Part shown: piece after piece, positions 1 to 6,750 of the stretch
Numbering within the stretch: the first letter of the stretch is position 1
How the letters are laid out: each line of letters opens with the position of its first letter
Source of the DNA: a virus
Length of the DNA stretch: 27,706 nt
Reading direction: 5' to 3' (one strand)
Virus record (IMG/VR): IMGVR_UViG_3300046520_000336
Location: 1-27,706 of that record
Translations under genes and position numbers: made by a program
Notes under the pieces: generated by a model
The model's database searches: none
Seen by the model: the letters and a program-made list of their open reading frames with translations, nothing else
What the model was told of the DNA's origin: nothing

Positions 1-495
1 TCAAAAACGGCGATGGCCATCATCTGCATCGCAGCGGCCGTTGAACTTGATCATGCCGTCGATCGTGATGGAGCCGCTGCGTCGGTTGATGGATAGGCGA
101 GGCTGGTTAAGCCCGTTCAAGCGAAACTGGCCGCGAATTTCGTCATGCCCAACGATCAGATCGTTGATAGACCACCAGCCGTTGTTGCTTTCGCCGTGCA
201 GCGGCGGAATCAGGCTTTTGGGTAATTGAATCTCGGCGCGGTCACCGTGGATGGAGATATTGATTGTGGCCTGGAAGTCAGACTTTCCGCTCTCTACACT
301 TTGCTTGGGGACATACTTGTGCTGTTGCGCGTCCCACTCAAACCCGGATCGGACCTCCGCTGTTGGCTTTTCGGCGCCGCCATAGCAAACGAGTTGAATA
401 TCCTCACCGCGATCGTCACGGTAGCGGTCTTGTGCATACGCAGTGCTGGTGGCTATAAGGCTTAGCGCTGACAGAAACCGTAGACAGAATTTCAC
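1..495 (-). CDS. Secreted hypothetical protein with signal peptide
   Basis: This encodes about 164 residues of unknown function. I prefer the GTG start at 495, because translation from it begins MKFCLRFLSALSLIATSTAYAQ: a short basic start, a hydrophobic core and an AYA-Q signal peptidase I site. An AGG-rich stretch lies about 6 bases upstream. A TTG start at 510 would add five residues. The mature protein has alternating short beta-like stretches (ATINISIHG, SINRRSGSITIDGMIKFNG) and two cysteines, one near each end, which could form a disulfide after export. It is probably periplasmic or extracellular. It resembles no phage structural family that I recognise, so it may be a host gene next to the prophage or a lysogenic-conversion gene. 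The stop is at the very left edge of the window, so the gene is complete. Confidence 0.7.
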   Translation of the reverse strand: MKFCLRFLSALSLIATSTAYAQDRYRDDRGEDIQLVCYGGAEKPTAEVRSGFEWDAQQHKYVPKQSVESGKSDFQATINISIHGDRAEIQLPKSLIPPLHGESNNGWWSINDLIVGHDEIRGQFRLNGLNQPRLSINRRSGSITIDGMIKFNGRCDADDGHRRF

Positions 496-1138
496 TTGAT
501 TACCTCGCAAAGTTGATAATTAACCACTCTATTGTAGTTGATAAAAATGGAAGTCATTGAAGGCTCTCAGCAACTTTAATCTGGATGATAGGGACATGAC
601 CCTAGAGCCAATGTCCGCAACTGGCCGGCTCAGCCACGTCGGAACTGCAACTGTATGACAGTTTACGCCAGGTAAGACTGGGATAGTCAACCTAACGTAA
701 AATTCGCCCTCCCATGGACAATTCGGGCACGTCAATATCAACCTCGAACAGCCAGCCACCACGCTCCCGGCGCTGTGGTCGATGTCCGTGTGCCTCGCGC
801 ACAATCAAGCCACCCAGCCCAGAGCTACTATCTGAGATAAATTGCAGGGAGCGACAGTCAGGCGCGCGGCGGGACACGTCGATCTGATGATAACGCCGTT
901 CTGCTCAGGTCGACTGCCGTTTCAGTGCATTGGAATGGCCGCCCCCCACCACAAGCGTCTCAGGTGCCGGCGCTTTGGTGCGCCGCCCCGCGCTGCAGTC
1001 GAACTCCAGCCTCGCAGGGTCCTTGGCGCAAAACCCTACAGCGCCCTCCAGAGGCCGCAACTCATGGTCATCGAGCGACCGCGTCTCAGCAGCAGTAGCG
1101 ACTCAGGATGATACAATTAATCTAGATCATCCGATTTC
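496..1138. other. About 640 bases without a convincing gene
   Basis: No open frame here has both a good ribosome binding site and a recognisable protein. The two minus-strand frames (529-804 and 692-877) overlap each other. The second contains SSSGLGGLIVREAHGH, which faintly recalls the G box of histidine kinases, but it lacks the rest of the ATPase domain. The stretch could be a degraded gene, a regulatory region, or the prophage-chromosome junction. I see no tRNA-like cloverleaf. Confidence 0.5.
1106..1132. promoter_or_regulatory. Inverted repeat around a -10-like box, upstream of receiver gene
   Basis: GGATGAT (1106-1112) is repeated in perfect inversion as ATCATCC (1126-1132), separated by 13 bases. 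The spacer begins with the end of a TACAAT (1112-1117) that could be a -10 element. A symmetric site over a promoter just before a regulatory gene would suit a dimeric regulator. It could equally be a chance palindrome or a weak hairpin; no conserved -35 is evident. Confidence 0.3.
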
Positions 1139-1150
1139 GTGCGAACCGCC

Positions 1151-1558
1151 ATGCCATCAACCTTACCGTCCTCACTCGTGCAGCTAGTAGTCGAAAAGCG
1201 ACGTCGAATACTGCTGGTGGATGACGACGTCGATTCCACCGAGCTTCTTGCAACCCTATTGCAGCATTTCGGCCAAGATACCCTGACTGTGTCCGATCCT
1301 ACTGCTGCTGAGGCGAGCGCGCTGAAATTTGCTCCGCACATAGCGCTCATCGATCTCGAAATGCCGCGCATGAGCGGGTTCGAAATCGCGATGGCTTTTA
1401 AATCGAATCCGGAACTACAGGACGTAGGTCTAATAGCCGTTAGCGGATGGTCAGATCAACAGACAATGCAACGGTCTAGAGAATTCGGGTTCAGTCGATT
1501 TTTTGCCAAACCAGCCCCGTTGGATCAGATTTGCTTCGCACTCTGCGACTACGGTTAA
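1151..1558 (+). CDS. Stand-alone response regulator receiver domain protein
   Basis: This is a CheY-like receiver with no output domain, so it should pass a phosphoryl signal by protein contact. Counting from the ATG at 1151 (135 residues), the acidic pair is D24-D25 in ILLVDDD, the phospho-acceptor is D68 in LIDLEMPRMSG, the switch serine is S98 in AVSGW, and the conserved lysine is K120 in FAKPA. All key residues are present, so it should be phosphorylatable. An in-frame GTG at 1139 is an alternative start; neither has a clear ribosome binding site. No partner kinase is visible. The gene faces the phage lysis genes, and its stop is only 25 bases from the Rz1 stop, so it may be a phage cargo gene or the first host gene beyond the prophage. 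Confidence 0.85.
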   Translation: MPSTLPSSLVQLVVEKRRRILLVDDDVDSTELLATLLQHFGQDTLTVSDPTAAEASALKFAPHIALIDLEMPRMSGFEIAMAFKSNPELQDVGLIAVSGWSDQQTMQRSREFGFSRFFAKPAPLDQICFALCDYG

Positions 1559-1583
1559 GCGTCGACAATTAGGTTTCGGAATA

Positions 1584-1850
1584 CTAGCGGCAACCCGCAA
1601 CGACTGCCTCAAGTTCACCCTCATATTTCCGGCCGCGCGGCCAGTCGCTAGCTAGCGCCAAGACTTTCTCTCCATCAGATGCGGTCGGCGCCAGCTTCTC
1701 CACCGCGTACTCGGGTCGCTTCGGTATATCATCAGCCTTCACACAGAGCACCGGCACCGGGACGTCGACTCGCTGCGTTGCTGGCGCCGGCGTGGTGCCG
1801 CAGCCGGACAGGACCCCGGCCACGGCCATGCTGATCAGTTTTGCCTTCAT
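1584..1850 (-). CDS. Rz1: Rz1-like outer-membrane spanin lipoprotein
   Basis: This 88-residue protein has a lipoprotein signal: MKAK, a short hydrophobic run, then LSGC, with C17 as the lipidated cysteine. A proline-rich segment follows (TTPAPATQ, VDVPVPV), typical of o-spanins. In Gram-negative hosts, o-spanin and i-spanin bridge the periplasm and disrupt the outer membrane after the endolysin has acted. Its ATG overlaps the stop of the Rz-like gene by ATGA, so the two are translationally coupled. Here Rz1 follows Rz rather than being embedded in it as in lambda. It is the last gene of the late operon, and no clear terminator follows it. Confidence 0.82.
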   Translation of the reverse strand: MKAKLISMAVAGVLSGCGTTPAPATQRVDVPVPVLCVKADDIPKRPEYAVEKLAPTASDGEKVLALASDWPRGRKYEGELEAVVAGCR

Positions 1851-2254
1851 CGCACGCCCTCCAGCATCTTGTTCACATACGGCATCGCCTCGGCGCAGGT
1901 CGTAGCACGAGCGCCCGCCAGCTGCTGCAGCGCCTGGTCGTAGCGCCGGCCGTGGACCTCGGCGGCCTGTCGGGCGGCGGCGCCGCGCGCTTCGGCGGCC
2001 TTGGCTTGCTCATACCACTGCGTGATGGCGCGATTCTGCACATCGATACCAGCACGCAGCTGCGCTGTGACGCCCTGCTCCGTTTTCAAGTCTGTCAGTG
2101 CCTGGTCGCGGGCGGACTTCGCCGCCCACCACAGTGCCCCCCCGGCGCCACCGCCAGCAAGCAGGAGCGCCAGCAGGACCAGCGTGGCAATCTTCCAGAT
2201 TTGACCGCCCAGCAACCCGCCGGCGCTGGTAGCGATGCCGTCTAGGGCGCTCAT
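1847..2254 (-). CDS. Rz: Rz-like inner-membrane spanin
   Basis: The protein is 135 residues from the ATG at 2254, chosen because it overlaps the endolysin stop as ATGA; an upstream in-frame start would add six residues. Residues about 20-44 form one hydrophobic helix (WKIATLVLLALLLAGGGAGG). The rest is alanine-, glutamine- and glutamate-rich with the heptad character of a periplasmic coiled coil (YEQAKAAEARGAAARQAAE). This is the N-in, C-out i-spanin layout that partners an Rz1 lipoprotein. Position after the endolysin and before the Rz1 gene supports the call. The sequence itself is low complexity, so the assignment rests on topology and context. Confidence 0.8.
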   Translation of the reverse strand: MSALDGIATSAGGLLGGQIWKIATLVLLALLLAGGGAGGALWWAAKSARDQALTDLKTEQGVTAQLRAGIDVQNRAITQWYEQAKAAEARGAAARQAAEVHGRRYDQALQQLAGARATTCAEAMPYVNKMLEGVR

Positions 2255-2733
2255 TTGGCACCCGTCAGGCAAAGATCACGCTCGGCGCCGCGCCGCGTCG
2301 TAAGTCCAGGCAGCGTCACCAACACGCCCAACACGCGTGCTTTGTCCCAGCGCGGAAGTTGGTGACATGCGCGCCTGAGATCTCGGGCGTACAACATGCG
2401 TGCAGCCTTGGAATTTGCGCGGCTGCAAGCGATGGTTGGACCCAAATTGTAAGCGGCGTCTGCGAACGCCGCCAGCACAGGGACTGGCAAGCCAGGCTGG
2501 CAGGCCTCAACCAGTGCGACGGCCTTCCGCATGTCAGCCGTCAGCAGCGCACCGCACTCGTCCAGCGAGTATTTACGCTTGGCGACTACGTCGGCGCCGG
2601 TGTGTCCGTAGCAGACGGTCAGAATGCCCGGCGGGTCGTAATATGCGAATTGGCGCAGGCCTTCCGCCGGCACCGCGATCGCTGTTGCCAACGCCGCCGC
2701 TGCCGCAGCGCGTTGTTTAGCCGTTGCTGCCAT
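2251..2733 (-). CDS. Phage lysozyme, GH24 (R21-type endolysin, possible SAR)
   Basis: This 160-residue muramidase should cut the glycan strands of peptidoglycan. The catalytic triad of the T4/P21 family is visible with exact spacing: E24 (PAEGLRQF), D33 (YYDPPG) and T39 (ILTVCYGHTG). The C-terminal half has the family features AYNLGPTIAC and PGLTTRRGAERDLCL. An alanine-rich weakly hydrophobic stretch at residues 9-22 precedes the glutamate, as in signal-arrest-release endolysins, and C41 next to the active site matches the R21 type. This predicts Sec-dependent membrane tethering and release when the membrane is depolarised. The SAR role is inferred, since the segment is short. The gene overlaps the holin-like gene by 17 bases. 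Confidence 0.9.
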   Translation of the reverse strand: MAATAKQRAAAAAALATAIAVPAEGLRQFAYYDPPGILTVCYGHTGADVVAKRKYSLDECGALLTADMRKAVALVEACQPGLPVPVLAAFADAAYNLGPTIACSRANSKAARMLYARDLRRACHQLPRWDKARVLGVLVTLPGLTTRRGAERDLCLTGAK

Positions 2734-2956
2734 CGACGCCTCCCGAAAGTTCTTTCTGCGCGATCAGCCGCGCCACGCCCGCGAAGAGCGAGACGCAGCT
2801 GGCGATGCCAGCAAACACACCGTTTGGAATGCCGGCCGGTTTCACGAGCTGCACACCGACCTCCAGGCCGCCCAGCACAGCAGCGGCAATGCTAAATTTC
2901 ATCGACCACGCGCGTTTCAGCACCGCGCGCCAGTCTTCAACCAATTCGATTTTCAT
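2717..2956 (-). CDS. Holin-like small membrane protein (DUF7940-like)
   Basis: The ATG at 2956 overlaps the previous stop as ATGA and gives 79 residues beginning MKIELVEDWRAVLKRAWS. A soluble amphipathic start is followed by a hydrophobic helix (about residues 20-37), a short turn with KPAGIPNG, and a second helix (about 47-66) before the polar end KELSGG. This topology, and the MKIELV-DWR opening, match small proteins found next to endolysins in proteobacterial phages (DUF7940 type). With a SAR-type endolysin a pinholin-like role would be enough. Identity as the holin is inferred from topology and position; a longer upstream start is open but is not supported by the overlap. Confidence 0.72.
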   Translation of the reverse strand: MKIELVEDWRAVLKRAWSMKFSIAAAVLGGLEVGVQLVKPAGIPNGVFAGIASCVSLFAGVARLIAQKELSGGVDGSNG

Positions 2957-3315
2957 TTGAGTTTCCAGAGTGCGTAGAGCGCTGCGGCAGCGCCGGCCAT
3001 TGCTGCGATCCACCTCGCCGGCCGCTCCAACCAGCCGAGAACCTTCACGCCGCCCTTCATTGAATTCATCGCCTCTGCTATATCGCGCAGCGACGGGATA
3101 TCGAGCTGACCGATCAGCGTCTTAATAGCGTCCACGCCGGCCAGCGTCTCCTGCGTCAACGCGGTATTGCCGGCCATGTTGCCCTTCATGGTGTGTACGT
3201 CGCTGGCTAATTTATCGAGGCGCTTGCAGACTTCCGCGACCGTGCTCTCGACCTCTGCGAGCCGGCGCTGGTTGTCCTCATGACGCAATGCTTCTGTCAA
3301 CTCATCTGCTGGCAT
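2953..3315 (-). CDS. Coiled-coil, C-terminally membrane-anchored protein of lysis cassette
   Basis: In this 120-residue protein, residues about 10-75 are charged and heptad-like (RRLAEVESTVAEVCKRLDKL). After a GWLERPARW linker, one hydrophobic helix runs to the end (about 101-119), followed by lysine. This is a tail-anchored membrane protein with a cytoplasmic coiled coil. Being first in the lysis cassette and just before the holin-like gene, it could be a second holin, an antiholin or a regulator of lysis timing. I recognise the arrangement from phage lysis modules but not a named family. A GAAAG box lies 5 bases before the ATG. Confidence 0.65.
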   Translation of the reverse strand: MPADELTEALRHEDNQRRLAEVESTVAEVCKRLDKLASDVHTMKGNMAGNTALTQETLAGVDAIKTLIGQLDIPSLRDIAEAMNSMKGGVKVLGWLERPARWIAAMAGAAAALYALWKLK

Positions 3316-3338
3316 AAATTCTTTCGTCGCATTAATAG

Positions 3339-3354
3339 TCCCGCTGGAGCGGGA
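3339..3354. other. Short GC hairpin between fibre-side gene and lysis cassette
   Basis: TCCCGC and GCGGGA form a perfect 6-base-pair stem with a TGGA loop on the plus strand. On the transcribed minus strand no U tract follows, so an intrinsic terminator is unlikely. It may be a processing or translational barrier between the tail and lysis blocks. Confidence 0.4.
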
Positions 3355-3360
3355 ACGTCG

Positions 3361-3594
3361 TTACTCGTTGGGTGCCGGTTCTGGAGTTGGCTCCGGATGA
3401 GGTGGCCAGGTTGCCGGATCATCCGGATCAATGCCACCACGCCAGCTCCAGGTGCAGTCATTTGGCGGGCACCACCATTCAAGGTGGCAGCGAGAGGCGC
3501 GAAGCGTATTGATCTTCGTCCCGCTGGCGTCGAAGATTTCCGCATCACCAGGATTTTCCAGCATGGTGCAGGTATAGGGGCCATACGAAGACAT
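3361..3594 (-). CDS. Small hypothetical protein, Cys/Trp-rich with proline tail
   Basis: This is a 77-residue protein. The ATG at 3594 is preceded by a strong AAGGAG box 6 bases away, which decides the start; a longer frame would run into the fibre gene. The centre has a dense cysteine and tryptophan patch (CHLEWWCPPNDCTWSWRGG), and the end is a proline/glutamate repeat (PHPEPTPEPAPNE). It directly follows the tail-fibre gene, where phages often place fibre chaperones or cap proteins, so a fibre accessory role is possible. I recognise no family. The cysteine spacing (C-x6-C-x5-C) does not form a standard zinc knuckle. Confidence 0.62.
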   Translation of the reverse strand: MSSYGPYTCTMLENPGDAEIFDASGTKINTLRASRCHLEWWCPPNDCTWSWRGGIDPDDPATWPPHPEPTPEPAPNE

Positions 3595-3604
3595 GTGCTG
3601 CTCC

Positions 3605-5611
3605 TTAATTATGTTCGATAAGAAGACTGGCTTTAGCCGGCATTCCACTCTGCACTGCCAAGGCAGATGAGCCTGACATGCCGATCACGGCGCCGCTTGC
3701 GCCGCCGACTAAGCAATCCCCCGAAGTCAAAGGGCCATTTCCCGATGTGACGTAGGAAATAACAGCACCGGTACCGCCGAGAACCTGCACCTTCCCGCTG
3801 CTGTTGCTCACATTCATACTGTTTGCTGTCGATGCCCCTGTGCCTGAACCATAGCCAGCAGGCGTACTTGCCAACGCTGCGCCAACTACGTTATTCACAC
3901 CATCAGTGCCCGTACCGTTCAGGGAGAGCGGGATCTGAGTCAATGCAAGGGGTGCTCCACGACCGCCGGCGCTCACCGCCGAAGGCGTGGCGGAAGTAGT
4001 GGCTACCGCAGCACTGCCCGCCATCATCCCGCCGCCGCCCGTGGCACTTTGACCGACAGTGGGGCTGGTAATAGTGGACGTGGCCGGACCAGAACTCCCG
4101 CCGACGCCAGCACCGCCGGTGGCGGCCATGGCCATACCACCACTCGACGCATCGGCAGTGGCGTCGCCGGATTTCGTCACGATTTCTTTATTCAAACAGC
4201 ATGCCCCGCCGGTCGCTGCCATTGCGCGGCCAGTCGCACTTACGGTGGCGACAGCGGCGCCCGAATTGCCGCCCGTGAGGTTGATATCGCCGCCGGTAGC
4301 AGTGCCACCTTTCGCTCCTGGTGCGGTGACAGTTCCGGCAGTAGCCCGCGCTGCGGCTGTGCCACCCTCCCCCCCATTGGCCACCATGTTTACGTTGGTG
4401 CCGGTCAGGGTTGACACTCCGCCCGGGCCGCCGTTTACTGGGACCGCAATCTCCGGAGCGACCGCCGGCGTCCCCGCAGCGCCGAGATTGGCAACCAACG
4501 TATCTCCAGCATTCATGTAGATCGTTTTGATACACTCGCCGCCGGCGGCGCCTCCAGTCGCGACCGACGCAGTGCCGTTGCTGTTGTTGGTGTAGATTGC
4601 CGCACCAGCACCACACGCGCCTTTTAGCGTGAGACGGACAGGTCCCGACCGAGCTGCGGTATAGACTGTGCTGGCCTCATAGTACTCCTGGATCCTGAAA
4701 TTTGACGCCGTAGTAGCGGTGCCATCGCCTCGCTGCACCCTCACGCGGAAGCGGGACACAGTCTCTGCCGTGAAGAACAATTCGTCGCCAGGCTGCAGGC
4801 CCTGCGTCCCTCCTTGAACAATCACGTTGGCACTACTCGTGATAGTGGGCGAACCCGTCACCAGCATCGAGCGCTTTGCGCCGGGTTGCGGTGCATTGGC
4901 GACGTTGTTGATCGTCGCGCCGCCCGTAAGCAGCATGAAGTTGCCGCCGGTAGACCAGGGATCGATTGTTCCAGCACTAACCAGGTCCGAGCCTCGCAGC
5001 TCATCCAAAGCGCCGGTCAGCTGGCCGCCGGCCGTGCCACCGGTGGCGCCCTTGCCGCCTGAGGGCGAGATGTTCCAGTCGTTGACCTCGCCGACGCCGT
5101 CAAAACTGGTGACGAACAGCGTCAGCGCGGTACCGCTGTAGCTTTGCACCGGCCCGAACACGCGTTTGTTTGGGTCGCTAGCACTCACCGCGACCATCGG
5201 CACGCCAACAAGGAACTGCTTGCCGGCGGGCACTGCGAACGTTTTTGCACCGGCACCGACCGCCAGCGACGTGGTGCTTGACGCTGTCACACCGGCCGAC
5301 GAAGTTGCAGCCAAAACTGCGCTAGAGGCGGCCGCCACCTCGCTGTCGTGCGCGTGCTGTGCACTTACGCCGGCCGCGTCAGCGAACACTCCAGCTGCTA
5401 CCGCAGCATCACCTGCCAACGCCGCCTTCGACGTCGCAGTCGCCGCGCTGGCGTTTGCCGCGACCTCCTTGGCATTGACGTTTGCCTCAAGGGCATTCGC
5501 CTCCGCTCCCCAAGCCGGCAGTTCGGCCATGTAAGTAGCTACGGCCAGATTGAATGGATCTTCGGCCATCGACTGGTTCGGCAGCCCCTCCATCAATTTA
5601 GTAATTGGCAT
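3605..5611 (-). CDS. Tail fibre / adhesin with glycine-rich tip
   Basis: This 668-residue protein is the probable host-binding fibre. Residues 1-35 look like a virion attachment segment (MPITKLMEGLPNQSMAEDPF). About 36-110 is an alanine-rich, probably helical shaft. About 115-183 is a beta module common in phage fibres (SLAVGAGAKTFAVPAGKQF to DWNIS). About 325-600 is a long glycine/alanine/serine/threonine-rich domain with many GG turns and a repeated AMAATGG (463-469 and 493-499). It recalls the Gly-rich domains of phage adhesins, where polyglycine helices can pack together. A CC pair lies at 471-472. The start overlaps the tail-tip gene stop as TAATG. Receptor specificity cannot be read from the sequence. 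Confidence 0.82.
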   Translation of the reverse strand: MPITKLMEGLPNQSMAEDPFNLAVATYMAELPAWGAEANALEANVNAKEVAANASAATATSKAALAGDAAVAAGVFADAAGVSAQHAHDSEVAAASSAVLAATSSAGVTASSTTSLAVGAGAKTFAVPAGKQFLVGVPMVAVSASDPNKRVFGPVQSYSGTALTLFVTSFDGVGEVNDWNISPSGGKGATGGTAGGQLTGALDELRGSDLVSAGTIDPWSTGGNFMLLTGGATINNVANAPQPGAKRSMLVTGSPTITSSANVIVQGGTQGLQPGDELFFTAETVSRFRVRVQRGDGTATTASNFRIQEYYEASTVYTAARSGPVRLTLKGACGAGAAIYTNNSNGTASVATGGAAGGECIKTIYMNAGDTLVANLGAAGTPAVAPEIAVPVNGGPGGVSTLTGTNVNMVANGGEGGTAAARATAGTVTAPGAKGGTATGGDINLTGGNSGAAVATVSATGRAMAATGGACCLNKEIVTKSGDATADASSGGMAMAATGGAGVGGSSGPATSTITSPTVGQSATGGGGMMAGSAAVATTSATPSAVSAGGRGAPLALTQIPLSLNGTGTDGVNNVVGAALASTPAGYGSGTGASTANSMNVSNSSGKVQVLGGTGAVISYVTSGNGPLTSGDCLVGGASGAVIGMSGSSALAVQSGMPAKASLLIEHN

Positions 5612-6750
5612 TAAACAGTCCCCTCAATTTGCAAAGCCATTTTTGATCGCGTTAAACCTTCGATCACGTTTTTGAACGCCGAGAATTTCCCGCACAGCAC
5701 CGTGGACTTGAATTGCCGCGCGCCGATGTAGACCAGCACCTTCTGGCGCCTCGCTGCGAGCCACTCCTGCAAATAGTCGATCTCGTTGTTGTCGAGATCA
5801 ACATCGATCGACATGCGCTTGGAAAATCCGCGCTCCGTGGTCTCGCTCGTGCCGTCGAAATTAAACTTGGTGGTGGAGTAATCTTTGATGTCGGTGCTGA
5901 GCCCATATTGCGAGTAGCCGAAACTTTCGATTGGGCCGATGCGGCACATACCGCAGCGAGCAATCCCGCCCGGATTCTTAATTCGGATCGTGAGCGTGGT
6001 CAGGTAGTAAAGTGGCAGTTCAAGTGTCAGGAACTGCGTAAGACGGCGGCGGCGGGCGAAGAGCCAACGGTAGAAGCTACTGCCGGAGCTGTTGATCACC
6101 AGGTTGGTGGTTTCATGAAAAACCTCGCCAGCACTAGGGTCTGTGGAAATGATCTCAATCTCGGTTCCTTCGACGTTGCCGAGAAAAATCCCCTGCGCTA
6201 TCGCGGACGGCTTGATCTTCAGTTCGATGTACTCGGCGTTCTCGGTTTGCGTGTTGTTGTACGCATCGAGCATCTTCCAGCGGTTGGTGGCGCCGGCCGG
6301 CAGCCAATAGGTCTTGTCAGAAAGCACGCGGTTGAAATTCTGGCCGGCTGTTGCATTATGCGTACCAGACTGGCTGCCGGTGAAGTTGATCGCCGCGCCG
6401 CCTTGTGTCGCACTCACATTGAACGTGTCGGTGGCCGGCGCCAGCACGTAGTAGATCGTGTTCGCGGCAAGGCCAGTCGGCAGTGCGGCGGTGCTTTCAA
6501 ACGATACTGGCGTGCCGGCCACCTGCCCGTGCGCCACCCAGTTCACTACGCCAGGCGAGGCGATGGAGAACGTCACCGGTGCTCGCACGCCGACCTTCGA
6601 TTCGTAAAGCATATGCTCCGCAGCGACCATGACCTTGTCACCGACGGCATACACCCGAGTAAGGCTTTGCGCCGGCGCGTCATTCTCCGGCACATTGGAA
6701 CTGACGAACACGCCCGGCTTCATCACATCAATCGGATCCAGAATGATCAT
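5611..6750 (-). CDS. Tail tip / distal tail structural protein
   Basis: This 379-residue protein starts at the ATG at 6750, whose ATGA overlaps the tape-measure stop. Residues about 30-52 (YAVGDKVMVAAEHMLYESKV) and 136-172 (NRVLSDKTYWLPAGATNRWKMLD region) look like one conserved module split by a beta domain at about 59-134 (PTGLAANTIYYVLAPATDTF). The C-terminal third (TERGFSKRMSIDVDLDNNE, then ARRQKVLVYIGARQF) resembles the C-terminal region of distal tail (Dit-like) proteins, although this is by feel rather than by a diagnostic motif. It is the only gene between tape measure and fibre, so it is likely to form the tip that links tube to fibre. Confidence 0.72.
   Translation of the reverse strand: MIILDPIDVMKPGVFVSSNVPENDAPAQSLTRVYAVGDKVMVAAEHMLYESKVGVRAPVTFSIASPGVVNWVAHGQVAGTPVSFESTAALPTGLAANTIYYVLAPATDTFNVSATQGGAAINFTGSQSGTHNATAGQNFNRVLSDKTYWLPAGATNRWKMLDAYNNTQTENAEYIELKIKPSAIAQGIFLGNVEGTEIEIISTDPSAGEVFHETTNLVINSSGSSFYRWLFARRRRLTQFLTLELPLYYLTTLTIRIKNPGGIARCGMCRIGPIESFGYSQYGLSTDIKDYSTTKFNFDGTSETTERGFSKRMSIDVDLDNNEIDYLQEWLAARRQKVLVYIGARQFKSTVLCGKFSAFKNVIEGLTRSKMALQIEGTV

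Noticed and set aside
692-877. Minus-strand frame with GLGGLIVREAHGH, like a histidine kinase G box
   Set aside because: Only a few residues match, the N and F boxes are absent, and the start is a GTG without a ribosome site. It is mentioned only as a possible remnant.
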